Assembly (NCBI GenBank): GCA_030613055.1
Contig: JAUWMR010000015.1
Span: 1 to 64,000, forward strand
DNA length: 64,000 bases
Direction of reading: 5' to 3'
Origin: Desulfobacteraceae bacterium
GTDB lineage: Bacteria; Desulfobacterota; DSM-4660; Desulfatiglandales; Desulfatiglandaceae
The notes below the pieces were generated by a model. It was not told the origin of the DNA. It made no database searches and worked only from the letters and a program-made list of their open reading frames with translations. Numbering within the stretch: the first letter of the stretch is position 1; every line of letters starts with the position of its first letter. Position numbers and translations under genes: made by a program. Below, piece after piece: positions 44,260-52,862 of this stretch.

Positions 44260-46056
44260 CTAACTCGAAAAGATCTCCTGCATCTTGAGCATCAGGCCCA
44301 GGTCGCCTTCAACAGTGTACTTTCCCTGCATTAATGCGTCCTGGCCGGATATCTCTCCCTTACCAATTGACAGCCATACATCCCACGGGGTGTGAATAGT
44401 GATGTCAGGATTTGCTGCCTCACCCTCATTAAAGGTGCACTGTTGATCCTTTATCTCTAAGTAGCATTTGCCTGCCTGATCACCAGTAATGTCGAACTGA
44501 AATAATCCTTCGAAATCACCAGCCTTGGACGGATTGTATATGGATGCCATTCCGCCAAAAAACATCCCCATATCAGCCTGCAGGTATTCCTCAAGCTGGG
44601 GAAGCTCCTTACCGGCCTTTTTTTCCTCTTCATATCTGATCCATGTATTCCAGAACCGGTTGCCCATCTGGCGAAAGCCATGAACAGTCGGCATAAGCGG
44701 CTGCTGCACGGCCTGTTCCGTATCTCTGTTTACATAACCCTGGGTTATTACCTGTCTTCCTGCATCAAAAAGGGCATCCATAATCCTCTGATAGCTCCCG
44801 CCAATGCTTTCGCCAAAACGCATGGACTCGGAAGAAGGCCGGAGTATTTCTCCGATGATGGGGGTTTGTCCTGAGCGACTCATCAACCGGAACATCTTGA
44901 TCAGGCCGTCGAAATGATCCACTTCCGGAAATCCGCACACTGAAAATATGAGCATCCGGCGAGAGTTAGTTCCTTTTCCCCGGTGGGGATGCCGGGTCGA
45001 TCCGTCGCTGTTCTCGATAAGAAACGGTTTTAGTAGAGGAATTCGTCGGTCTAAAAAATTCTTGGTGATCCCCGGCACAGAGAACACGTAGAGGGGTTGC
45101 GCATAGACAATCAGATCCGCACCTTCCAGTTTTTCATTTAGCACCGTCATATCATCCTTCTGGATACACACACCGGGCGTCTTGGTCCAGCAGGTATAAC
45201 ATCCGGTGCATGGCCGGATCTTATATTTGTTGAGAAAATGGATTTCAGGTGTTATTCCCTCGGCCCGGATACCGTCTAAAAACCGGTCGAGAGACTTAAA
45301 AGTAAACCCTTTTTTGTTTCTCGGGCTGCCGAATACCACATGCACATTCTTTACCGGACCCAGATCATGGGCTACCTTTTTTCGCTCATCGTCTTTTGAG
45401 CCGCTGGTGGCCTGCACGGATTTTTCCGGGGCTTTAACAGGGGCCTCAATGGACGTTGAAGTTGGCTTTCCGGCTGCCATAATTCCCCCCATGCCTTTGG
45501 CCTCAAGATACCTGTCAGGGAACTTCCTGGTAAACGGTATGCCAACGGACGTGACCAGGATTATAGGAATAATAATCTGGGTGATAACCCCCGGGATCAG
45601 GGTGATAAGCATGGCCACAAGGAACAACCCTGCCCACACCAGGGTCATGATCCTGTTGATGGTGGTGAATAGATCTGTTTTCCAGAACATTTCTGGTGTT
45701 GTTCGTTTGGCAAAGGCTATTGTAAAGGGCTCCGCGCCAAATACCACCGGTAAATAGGCCATGAGAAAAAGTGAAAGATACAGGAACGTGGAAAAATACT
45801 TTAAAAGATAGAGCTGGTTGAAAGATGGAACCGAAGCGGAAAACAGGAGGCCCGCTATCCAGAACAGGGCCACTCCGTAATCAAGCTTGGTGACGCGATC
45901 TGAACCCATGGCAACCATGGTATATCCGACCGCATATAGAGCGGCAAGAAGTGCCGCCCAAAACATACTCAGATCAAGGCCGAGCATAAATCCCCAGTAG
46001 ATTCCAATACTCGGCCATGCTCCCGCCCCAAAAAATATTTTAGCTGCATGTTTCAT
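44260..46056 (-). CDS. Membrane-anchored flavodoxin-like oxidoreductase fused to an SCP2 domain
   Basis: 598 residues in three parts. Residues 1-200 have about six membrane helices. Residues about 235-430 form an NAD(P)H-dependent FMN reductase/iron-sulfur flavoprotein-like domain (HVVFGSPRNKKGFTFKSL, CTGCYTCWTKTPGVCIQKDD, GADLIVYAQPLYVFSVPG). The C-terminal 100 residues (FEGLFQFDITGDQAGKCYLEIKD to DALMQGKYTVEGD) form an SCP2 lipid-binding fold. An electron carrier joined to a sterol/lipid carrier at the membrane suggests redox chemistry on a lipid. It is the first gene of the envelope operon with a strong AAGGAGG. I do not know a characterised protein with this layout. Confidence 0.83.
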   Translation of the reverse strand: MKHAAKIFFGAGAWPSIGIYWGFMLGLDLSMFWAALLAALYAVGYTMVAMGSDRVTKLDYGVALFWIAGLLFSASVPSFNQLYLLKYFSTFLYLSLFLMAYLPVVFGAEPFTIAFAKRTTPEMFWKTDLFTTINRIMTLVWAGLFLVAMLITLIPGVITQIIIPIILVTSVGIPFTRKFPDRYLEAKGMGGIMAAGKPTSTSIEAPVKAPEKSVQATSGSKDDERKKVAHDLGPVKNVHVVFGSPRNKKGFTFKSLDRFLDGIRAEGITPEIHFLNKYKIRPCTGCYTCWTKTPGVCIQKDDMTVLNEKLEGADLIVYAQPLYVFSVPGITKNFLDRRIPLLKPFLIENSDGSTRHPHRGKGTNSRRMLIFSVCGFPEVDHFDGLIKMFRLMSRSGQTPIIGEILRPSSESMRFGESIGGSYQRIMDALFDAGRQVITQGYVNRDTEQAVQQPLMPTVHGFRQMGNRFWNTWIRYEEEKKAGKELPQLEEYLQADMGMFFGGMASIYNPSKAGDFEGLFQFDITGDQAGKCYLEIKDQQCTFNEGEAANPDITIHTPWDVWLSIGKGEISGQDALMQGKYTVEGDLGLMLKMQEIFSS

Positions 46057-46261
46057 AATGTCTTTATCCTCCTTGTTTTTTTTCGAGAATAAACAATAGA
46101 AAAACTTACCGCAATCGGGATGCGATGAAATGGAGAACGAAGGGAATGAACGACCTATTTCAGGAGTGAGCAGTGAATGTAGGGTCGGGCTTTACGCCCG
46201 CCCGGATATGCAATCTTCTATATTGTTTTCTTCCCTCCAGAGAGGTATGGTCAGTGTGGCA

Positions 46262-47110
46262 ATGAGTACAATTAATAAAATGGATAAGGATCTCGCAAAA
46301 GAAAAACTGGAAGACTTGGTTCGTCAGCTCAACAAGCTGGATTCCCTGCTTGTGGCATTCTCAGGGGGAGTGGACAGCACTTTCCTACTGGCCGTGGCCC
46401 ATCAAACCTTAGGGGAAAAAATGATGGCGGCCACAGCAAAATCCGCCATACATCCGACCCGGGAAACCGAAAATGCCTGCGACTTCACTCGGGAAAAGGG
46501 AATCCAGCATATTGTATTTCCCTCAGATGAAATGAGTCTGCCGGTTTTTGTGTCTAACGGTGCGGATCGCTGTTACTACTGCAAACGACACCTGTTTGAC
46601 TGCATTATTAAAATCGCGAAGGAAAATGGAATCAAAAATGTGGCCCACGGCGCCAACGTGGACGATCTGAATGATTACCGTCCTGGATTCAGGGCAGCCA
46701 GGGAAGCTGGCGTGATCGCGCCGTTGATCGATGTGAGCTTGAATAAGGAAGAAATCCGTTTTTTATCAAAAGAAATGGGTCTTCCAACATGGAACAAACC
46801 GGCCATGCCCTGTCTTGCAACAAGGATTCCTTACGGGAGTCCTATTACAGATAAAAAGCTGAAGATGATTGAAAAAGCAGAATCCTTCCTTTTAGAACAG
46901 GGCTTTACAGAAATCAGGGTCCGGCATCACGGGTCAGTAGCAAGGATAGAGGTAGCAAACTCTGAGCTAAAGTTTATCCTGAATAAAGGAAGCAGAGATG
47001 CCATTGTGGAAAAATTTCATGAGATCGGATTTGAGTATATTGCCCTGGATATGGAGGGTTATGTATCAGGAAATATGAACCGAAGCCTGAAGGTCAAGTT
47101 AACCGAATAA
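46262..47110 (+). CDS. larE: LarE-type ATP-dependent sacrificial sulfur transferase
   Basis: 282 residues from ATG 46262. The PP-loop is LLVAFSGGVDSTFL (SGGVDS at 34-39). The family motifs DRCYYCKRHLF (C104, C107), NVAHGANVDDLNDYRPG and KPAMPCLATRIPYGSPI (C184) are present. C184 matches the position of the cysteine that LarE sacrifices to make the nickel-pincer cofactor of lactate racemase. No larA, larB or larC is near. The next gene is YcaO-like. In-frame starts further upstream (46130, 46247) exist and the ribosome site is unclear, so the exact start is uncertain. Confidence 0.87.
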   Translation: MSTINKMDKDLAKEKLEDLVRQLNKLDSLLVAFSGGVDSTFLLAVAHQTLGEKMMAATAKSAIHPTRETENACDFTREKGIQHIVFPSDEMSLPVFVSNGADRCYYCKRHLFDCIIKIAKENGIKNVAHGANVDDLNDYRPGFRAAREAGVIAPLIDVSLNKEEIRFLSKEMGLPTWNKPAMPCLATRIPYGSPITDKKLKMIEKAESFLLEQGFTEIRVRHHGSVARIEVANSELKFILNKGSRDAIVEKFHEIGFEYIALDMEGYVSGNMNRSLKVKLTE

Positions 47111-47190
47111 AATCTGCTTCAGTCTGCTCAATAAGCTGGGGTATATCCCTTGCGAAGCCACTCCCCGCCTTCGCGGGAACAAGTTTTATA

Positions 47191-47259
47191 GATTCCCGCC
47201 TTCGCGGGAATGACAGGCGCTTAAGTTAATTCGTCATTCCCGCGTAGGCGGGAATCCAG
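47191..47259. repeat. Facing GGATTCCCGC/GCGGGAATGAC inverted repeat
   Basis: GATTCCCGCCTTCGCGGGAA then TGAC faces GTCATTCCCGCGTAGGCGGG then AATC across 18 bp. The same unit is found at 54826-54918 and, in variant form, inside 23566-23711. Each half is itself a hairpin. It lies between larE and the YcaO gene. Confidence 0.8.
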
Positions 47260-47344
47260 GAGTCGTTACCCTTATTTATTGAGGGTGTTTCAGTCAGCGG
47301 CTATCTGCGGCTAATTTTTTTTAAAAGCTGAAAGGCAAAATATT

Positions 47345-49084
47345 ATGTGTCATAAGGAACTATTAAAAGATGCCTTCAAGGGCTACACCCTGGATCTGGA
47401 TAAGGTCATCCCCCCTGAAGAGACGGTTCAGCGGTTCAGGCAAAGGCTAAAGACGATTGACCTGGATATCCTGGAAAGTACTGTCAGAATTGATAATGGC
47501 CGTCTGAATATTCCTGTCTATTTCAGCATATGCGGCAGGGACGCTGAAGTGGTGACCGGAGCAAAAAAGCAGATGGGAAAAGGGGGCACGCCCTACCAGG
47601 CCGAAGCCAGCGCTGTTATGGAACTGGCAGAAAGATTCAGCCTGTTTTCTTTTATAAGGGAACCAAAAAACTTTCTTGTTGAAGAATATGAAAACATCAA
47701 GGATCAGGCCCTACCATTTGAAATTATTGCCCAATCCGTGCATGATGAATCCCGTGAGCTTGATACGGTTTATAAGGTTTTTTCAAAGCTCCCCCTGAAG
47801 TGGACCCGTGGCTACAATTTGACAAAAGGCAGGGAAGTATTAATACCGTTTGACTGGTTTTTTGCCATCAACCAGTTCAATGGTTCCTCGGCAGGTAACT
47901 GTACTGAAGAAGCAATCCTCCAGGGAATATGCGAGGTGATGGAAAGGCATGTCTCATCGACCATCAGCCGGAACAAATTAGAAGTGCCCCAAATTGATCT
48001 CGCGTCAGTAACAGACCCGCTTGCCCTGGAGTTGTTACGAAAGTACGGGCGTGAAGGGATCAAACTGTATACTTCTGATTTTACGCTGGATACCGGAATT
48101 CCCACGGCCGCGGTTCTGGCCTACGATCCATCCACTTTTCCTGAAAAAAGCGAGATCGTCTGGACTGCCGGGACAACTCCCAATCCCCAAAAATCCGTGA
48201 TACGCGCGCTGACAGAGGTGGCCCAATTAGCCGGCGATTTTAATACCGGCTCCTGCTATGAGCCAAGCGGTCTTCCCAAGTTTAAGGACCTGGCTGAGGC
48301 CGATTTTGTTACGCATTCTGATAAAAATATAAATATATCCGGTTTGCCGGATCTTTCAAACGACAACATCAGGGTAGAAGTGGAAAACTGCGTTACAGCC
48401 CTTTCAAAATCAGGCATGGAAGTAATCGTGGTCGATGTGACTCATAAAAAGCTTAAAATTCCAGCCTTTTACACCATCGTGCCAGGAGCGCACTTCAGGG
48501 AACGGGCCGCCGGCACCAGTGTGGGCATGTTCTCAGCCAAGCTGATTGCGGAAAGCGGAAATCCTGAATGGGCCATTGCCCAGTTATTGAATATGGACAA
48601 ACTCCTGCCCGGCAAATACTACGCCAAATTCTTTCTTGGATCGTCTTATATTTCCGCAAATGAACCATTAAAGGCCTTGGAGTATCTGAAGGAGGCCCTG
48701 AAACTGGAACCAAAAAATCAGGATATTCCCAGTATCTATTCATACATGGGGGTTTCACTTAAAGAGCTTGAACGATACAGGGAGGCCATTGAAGTCCTTG
48801 AAAAGGGAGAAGAATATGACAGCGAGAGAACAGACATCCACAACTTAATGGGATTCTGCTATTTCAAACTCAAAGAGCACGAAAAGGCCATAAAATGCTT
48901 TCGAAAGGTCCTTCATCTAAATCCCTCATCGGCAATTGACTATGCCAATATCGCTTCAAATTACAGGGACATGGGCGACAGTAAAAAGGCCGTTAAATAC
49001 TACCGTCGCGCCCTTGAGCTGGACCCAACCATTGATTTTGCCAGGGAAAATTTGCAAAGGCTGGAACAGACCGGTATGAAATGA
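47345..49084 (+). CDS. YcaO-domain protein with C-terminal TPR repeats
   Basis: 579 residues. The YcaO core (about 60-420) shows both ATP-binding glutamate motifs, AEASAVMELAERFS (86-99) and CTEEAILQGICEVMERH (186-202), plus TAGTTPNPQKSVIRALTEVAQ and VVDVTHKKLKIPAFYTIVPGAH. YcaO enzymes use ATP to activate a peptide backbone amide, giving azolines, amidines or thioamides. Residues about 425-579 form TPR repeats (AGEPLKALEYLKEALKLEP-like, EKAIKCFRKVLHLNPSS, KKAVKYYRRALELDP) that probably bind the protein substrate. No TfuA, dehydrogenase or precursor peptide was seen. The sulfur-handling LarE gene lies 234 bp upstream on the same strand. Confidence 0.88.
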   Translation: MCHKELLKDAFKGYTLDLDKVIPPEETVQRFRQRLKTIDLDILESTVRIDNGRLNIPVYFSICGRDAEVVTGAKKQMGKGGTPYQAEASAVMELAERFSLFSFIREPKNFLVEEYENIKDQALPFEIIAQSVHDESRELDTVYKVFSKLPLKWTRGYNLTKGREVLIPFDWFFAINQFNGSSAGNCTEEAILQGICEVMERHVSSTISRNKLEVPQIDLASVTDPLALELLRKYGREGIKLYTSDFTLDTGIPTAAVLAYDPSTFPEKSEIVWTAGTTPNPQKSVIRALTEVAQLAGDFNTGSCYEPSGLPKFKDLAEADFVTHSDKNINISGLPDLSNDNIRVEVENCVTALSKSGMEVIVVDVTHKKLKIPAFYTIVPGAHFRERAAGTSVGMFSAKLIAESGNPEWAIAQLLNMDKLLPGKYYAKFFLGSSYISANEPLKALEYLKEALKLEPKNQDIPSIYSYMGVSLKELERYREAIEVLEKGEEYDSERTDIHNLMGFCYFKLKEHEKAIKCFRKVLHLNPSSAIDYANIASNYRDMGDSKKAVKYYRRALELDPTIDFARENLQRLEQTGMK

Positions 49085-49585
49085 AGGGACTGCACAGCTC
49101 AGCATTAACAATAAAAAAACAATTTTGCTCACTAACTTGACAAATATTTCATTTAGTTCTAATGTTTTTTGGATTGTGAAATCCCTCACACACTGCCTTT
49201 AGTTCTACAATATTGACAGTCTCGAAAAAAGTCGTTTTACCGGTCATTGCAAGGAGTCACGCCAAGGCGTGACGACGAAACTATCTCCCCTGATTTCGAG
49301 CAGTTACATTCCATGAGATTGCTTCGCTACGCCCCACTTGCCGTCCAAACTGTATGAGGAATTTCTTATAATTCCATCGATATTTATGAACCCGTAAAAA
49401 GTCGGATTTCGCGAATATGTCATTTCGATCCCGCCGGCGGCGGGAGAGAAATCTTTTGTTTTCAATGGGTTACCCGTTTAAGATTTCTCGCTTCGCTCCA
49501 AATGACAGGTTTTTGATACTTTTTACGGAACTGTCGATATTAAATCGTATCTTAATCTCATATAGAATTTGGGAGGTCACTTCAC
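49085..49585. other. Repeat-rich intergenic region before the inositol phosphate synthase gene
   Basis: It contains a CATTGCAAGGAGTCACGCCA-type hairpin near 49245-49275 and the repeat at 49392-49528. No short ORF with a ribosome site that could be a YcaO substrate was seen. GGGAGGT precedes the next gene. Confidence 0.5.
49392..49528. repeat. 137-bp inverted-repeat element
   Basis: The ends are CCGTAAAAAGT (49392-49402) and ACTTTTTACGG (49518-49528), perfect 11-bp inverted repeats. Inside, TGTCATTTCGATCCCGCC...AGAGAAATCTT faces AAGATTTCTCGC...AAATGACA. A related partial copy (TGTCATTTCGACCGAAGGGA) is at about 36056-36075. It looks like a small non-autonomous element. Confidence 0.7.
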
Positions 49586-50683
49586 ATGGATAGGATCAAA
49601 ATTGCTATTGCTGGTATTGGTAACTGTACGAGTTCATTAATACAAGGGATTGAGTATTACCGCGGCAGGGAAAACACGGAACATATAGGGCTCATGCACT
49701 ATGACTTAGGCGGTTATCTGCCTCACGATATCGAAGTTGTCGCGGCCTTTGATATTGATAAGAGAAAAGTGGGCAAAGATATTTCCGAGGCCATTTTTCA
49801 GCTCCCCAATTGTACAAAAGCGATCTGCACTGATGTGCCGAAAAAAGGCGTCGTCGTGAAGATGGGGCGGATATTAGACAGCTTTGCGGACCATATGAAA
49901 AACTATGACATGAAATACACGTTCCTTTTATCGGACGAAAAGGAGCCCGGCAAAGAAGAAATCGTCAGGATTCTCAAAGAATCGGGAGCTGACATGCTCC
50001 TCAACTATCTCCCCGTTGGTTCCGAAAATGCCGTTAAGTTTTACGCTGACTGCGCCTTAAATGCGGGCATCGGCTTTATCAACAACATGCCGGTTTTCAT
50101 TGCCAGTGAACCTTCCTGGGCAGCCCGCTTTGAGGAGAAAAACCTGCCGCTAATAGGTGATGATATCAAGTCCCAGTTAGGCGCCACCATTGTACACAGG
50201 GTGCTGACCAATCTTTTCAGGAACAGGGGCGTAAAATTAGAACGAACCTACCAATTAAACACAGGGGGCAACACGGACTTCCTGAACATGCTTGATCAGA
50301 GCCGTCTAATCTCAAAGAAAAAGTCCAAAACCGAATCGGTCCAATCCCAGTTAGGTGAAGACCGCCTGGATGATGAAAACATTCACATTGGGCCAAGTGA
50401 CTGGGTGGCATGGCAGAAAGATAACAAAGTTTGCTTTGTCCGCATGGAGGGTAAACTATTCGGCGACGTGCCCATGAATCTGGAGCTGCGCCTTTCTGTG
50501 GAGGATTCGCCCAACTCTGCCGGTGTCGGCATTGACGCCATCCGGTGTGTAAAACTGGCGTTGAACCGTGGCCAGGGAGGAGTGCTTCAGGCGCCATCAG
50601 CCTATTTCTGCAAACACCCCGCCCACCAGTTCACAGACGATGAGGCATTTCGCATGATCGAAGATTTTATCAACGAAGGGTGA
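49586..50683 (+). CDS. Inositol-3-phosphate synthase (myo-inositol-1-phosphate synthase)
   Basis: 365 residues, the short prokaryotic length. The NAD-binding N-terminus is IKIAIAGIGNCTSSLIQGIEYY. Family motifs include NYLPVGSENAVKFYADCALNAGIGFINNMPVFIAS, LIGDDIKSQLGATIVHRVL, QLNTGGNTDFLNML, and a lysine-rich SRLISKKKSKTESV segment. It converts glucose 6-phosphate to inositol phosphate. GGGAGGT precedes the ATG. The next gene, 10 bp away, uses inositol phosphate, so the two form one pathway unit. Confidence 0.95.
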   Translation: MDRIKIAIAGIGNCTSSLIQGIEYYRGRENTEHIGLMHYDLGGYLPHDIEVVAAFDIDKRKVGKDISEAIFQLPNCTKAICTDVPKKGVVVKMGRILDSFADHMKNYDMKYTFLLSDEKEPGKEEIVRILKESGADMLLNYLPVGSENAVKFYADCALNAGIGFINNMPVFIASEPSWAARFEEKNLPLIGDDIKSQLGATIVHRVLTNLFRNRGVKLERTYQLNTGGNTDFLNMLDQSRLISKKKSKTESVQSQLGEDRLDDENIHIGPSDWVAWQKDNKVCFVRMEGKLFGDVPMNLELRLSVEDSPNSAGVGIDAIRCVKLALNRGQGGVLQAPSAYFCKHPAHQFTDDEAFRMIEDFINEG

Positions 50684-50693
50684 AACGCTGATC

Positions 50694-52016
50694 ATGAAAT
50701 GCCTTATTATCTCATCTGGGAACGGGATTCAGTTACAGAAGAAAGATTATACTAATCACCTCATCCCCATTTTGGGAGTACCCCTGATCGAACGGGTCAT
50801 CCGCTCCGCCATAGAGGCTGGTTCTGATGACTTTTATGTGATCACCGGACATAAAAGTGAACGCATTAGCGCCTTCCTGAGTTATCTCTCAGTCCATCTG
50901 GGTGTTCCTATCACCGCCATTTGTCGCGAAAATTCGGAAAAGGAAGATGACCTTTTACTGCTCAAGGCAAGAGAATACCTGCACGAACCCTTCTTATTAC
51001 TCATGGCAGACCATCTGTTTGATCCGTCCATTGCCCGTGAGTTGGAGAAAATTCCTCTGGCCGATGGGGAAATCATCCTCGGCGTGGATGGGAATACACA
51101 CAATTCCATGATAAATATCGAAAATTCAATCCGGGTAAGCACTGACAATGAGAAAATACGAGATATTGGTAAAGACCTGACGGGCTTTAACGGCATTAGC
51201 ACCGGCGTTTTTCTGTGCACCCCCGGGATCTTCGCGGCGCTGGAACGGAGCACCGAGGAAAACGGTGAACCGACCCTATCAGGGGCAGTGAAAATCCTGG
51301 CCGGAGACGGCCGTGCCAGAGCAGTAGACATTAGCGATCACTTTTGGATTGATGTATGTGATCCCGATGCCTTCAAGCGGGCGGGAAACGCCCTTATGGC
51401 CACACTGCGGGGAAAACCCGACGAAGGTCCTGTGTTTCGCTATATTTACAGGCCCATGTCAGCGATTATTTCCCGGCGTCTTGTGAACTACAGGATTACA
51501 CCAAATCAAATATCCGTGTTCTCGTTTTTATGTTCCATACTTGCCGCCGGTCTGTTTGCGCTTGGCGGTTATCCCGCCCTTTTGGCAGGTGGTCTTATGG
51601 CACAATTCGCCATGGTCATAGATTGTTGCGATGGCGCAATAGCACGGCTCAAATTCCAGATCAGCGAATACGGAGGGTGGTTTGATGCAGTCCTGGATCG
51701 TTATGCTGACGCCTTCCTGCTTTTCGGTCTCATGTGGCATGCATATGCGGACAAGGCAGCCAGTCTCATCCTGTTTACCGGATTTCTTGCTATTATCGGT
51801 TCTTTCGTATTGAGCTATACAGCGGACAAATATGACAATCTCATGCGAGACCGTATCAGGCGCAGCAAGGAATTCCGTGTGGGCCGCGAGCTAAGAGTTT
51901 TTCTTATATTCTTGGGCGCAATATTCAACCAGGTTTTTTTGACTCTCCTTGTGATCGCCATAGTAATGAACATTGAAATCATACGCCGAATCATCATATG
52001 CAGGGATAATGAATAG
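50694..52016 (+). CDS. Bifunctional inositol-1-P cytidylyltransferase / CDP-inositol:inositol-P transferase-like (IPCT-DIPPS)
   Basis: 440 residues, close to characterised IPCT-DIPPS fusions. Residues 1-235 are a nucleotidyltransferase fold (GNGIQL, LGVPLIERVI, FLLLMADHLFDPSI, GISTGVF). Its N-terminal signature is degenerate, lacking the usual Arg and the KP pair. Residues 245-440 are a CDP-alcohol phosphotransferase membrane domain with a complete motif: D310, D313, G314, A317, R318, G327, D331, D335. Such fusions make CDP-inositol and join it to inositol phosphate, giving phospho-di-myo-inositol phosphate. A phosphatidylinositol-type lipid product is the alternative. It follows the inositol-phosphate synthase by 10 bp and overlaps the next gene by 8 bp. 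Confidence 0.82.
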   Translation: MKCLIISSGNGIQLQKKDYTNHLIPILGVPLIERVIRSAIEAGSDDFYVITGHKSERISAFLSYLSVHLGVPITAICRENSEKEDDLLLLKAREYLHEPFLLLMADHLFDPSIARELEKIPLADGEIILGVDGNTHNSMINIENSIRVSTDNEKIRDIGKDLTGFNGISTGVFLCTPGIFAALERSTEENGEPTLSGAVKILAGDGRARAVDISDHFWIDVCDPDAFKRAGNALMATLRGKPDEGPVFRYIYRPMSAIISRRLVNYRITPNQISVFSFLCSILAAGLFALGGYPALLAGGLMAQFAMVIDCCDGAIARLKFQISEYGGWFDAVLDRYADAFLLFGLMWHAYADKAASLILFTGFLAIIGSFVLSYTADKYDNLMRDRIRRSKEFRVGRELRVFLIFLGAIFNQVFLTLLVIAIVMNIEIIRRIIICRDNE

Positions 52017-52569
52017 CATAGAATACGCAAAACAAAAAATCAGGGCGATTATCGCAGGCTCTAAAGTGCAGGAAGACCCCGGTCATGCCGAAGATACCCT
52101 TAAATGGCTTCTAAGGCTTTCTCCCGGGGCCGATGAAGCATTGCAAATCGCAGCTCTGGCCCATGATATTGAGCGGGCTGTTGAGGAAGGAAGAGTGTAT
52201 CGTGCTGACTATGATGATTATGACGTATTCAAGGCTGATCATGCGCGTAACGGGGCAAAGATCCTGCGAGAAATCTTAAATAAATGCGGTGTATCCAAAT
52301 CCATTACAAACGAGGCCTGCCGCCTGGTTTCACTTCATGAAGTCGGAGGTGATTCCCGTTCCGATCTGCTCAAAGACGCAGATAGCATTTCATATTTTAT
52401 GGTCAATATGCCCCTTTACTACAAACGAGAAGGCTGGGAGGAAACCAAGCGTCGTTGCATATGGGGTTACCGGCGACTCTCAACACAGATGAAGAAGATC
52501 GCTAATGGTATAACATACGAGGACGAGGTACTGACAAGCCTGCTAAAGGAGGCAATTCAGCAGGCCTGA
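52009..52569 (+). CDS. HD-domain phosphohydrolase-like protein
   Basis: 186 residues from ATG 52009. HD-type metal residues are visible: H26 (GHAEDTLKWL), H52-D53 (ALAHDIERAV), H78 (DHARNG), H110 (SLHEVGGD) and D123/D125 (LLKDADSISYF). HD proteins remove phosphate from nucleotides or other phosphoesters. Translation is coupled to the preceding fusion gene (8-bp overlap), so it plausibly acts on that enzyme's product, for instance dephosphorylating di-inositol phosphate intermediate. That role is inference. A longer reading from TTG 51973 has no support. Confidence 0.78.
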   Translation: MNSIEYAKQKIRAIIAGSKVQEDPGHAEDTLKWLLRLSPGADEALQIAALAHDIERAVEEGRVYRADYDDYDVFKADHARNGAKILREILNKCGVSKSITNEACRLVSLHEVGGDSRSDLLKDADSISYFMVNMPLYYKREGWEETKRRCIWGYRRLSTQMKKIANGITYEDEVLTSLLKEAIQQA

Positions 52570-52604
52570 TAAGTTCGTTACAAGCATCGCCGTGGGGTTT
52601 AGAT

Positions 52605-52826
52605 ATGTATAATACAAAGCGTATGGAGCATCATTTTAAGCGCGTGGCCGGGGTTTATGGCCGTGTTCGCAATACAGATCCTGACATCATCGATGCGGTA
52701 ATCCCCTACCTGCCACGCGATAGGCATCGACTCAATGTAGCCGACATCGGCTGTGGAACCGGACGATATTCAAAGCTCATTGCGACACGACCCGATACCA
52801 ATATGCGGCTCCTTTGCGTATACTGA
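52605..52826 (+). pseudogene. Truncated class I SAM-dependent methyltransferase
   Basis: 73 codons. It starts MYNTKRMEHHFKRVAGVYGRVR and contains motif I LNVADIGCGTGRYSKLIA, then stops after NMRLLCVY, where family members continue for over 100 residues. The DNA that follows changes to AT-rich sequence with a different codon style. This is the broken end of a methyltransferase, likely of the operon with the genes upstream. Whether the 73-residue product is made is unknown. Confidence 0.8.
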
Positions 52827-52862
52827 GCTAAAAAAGAATAAAAAGCATAAAAGGAGTGAATT

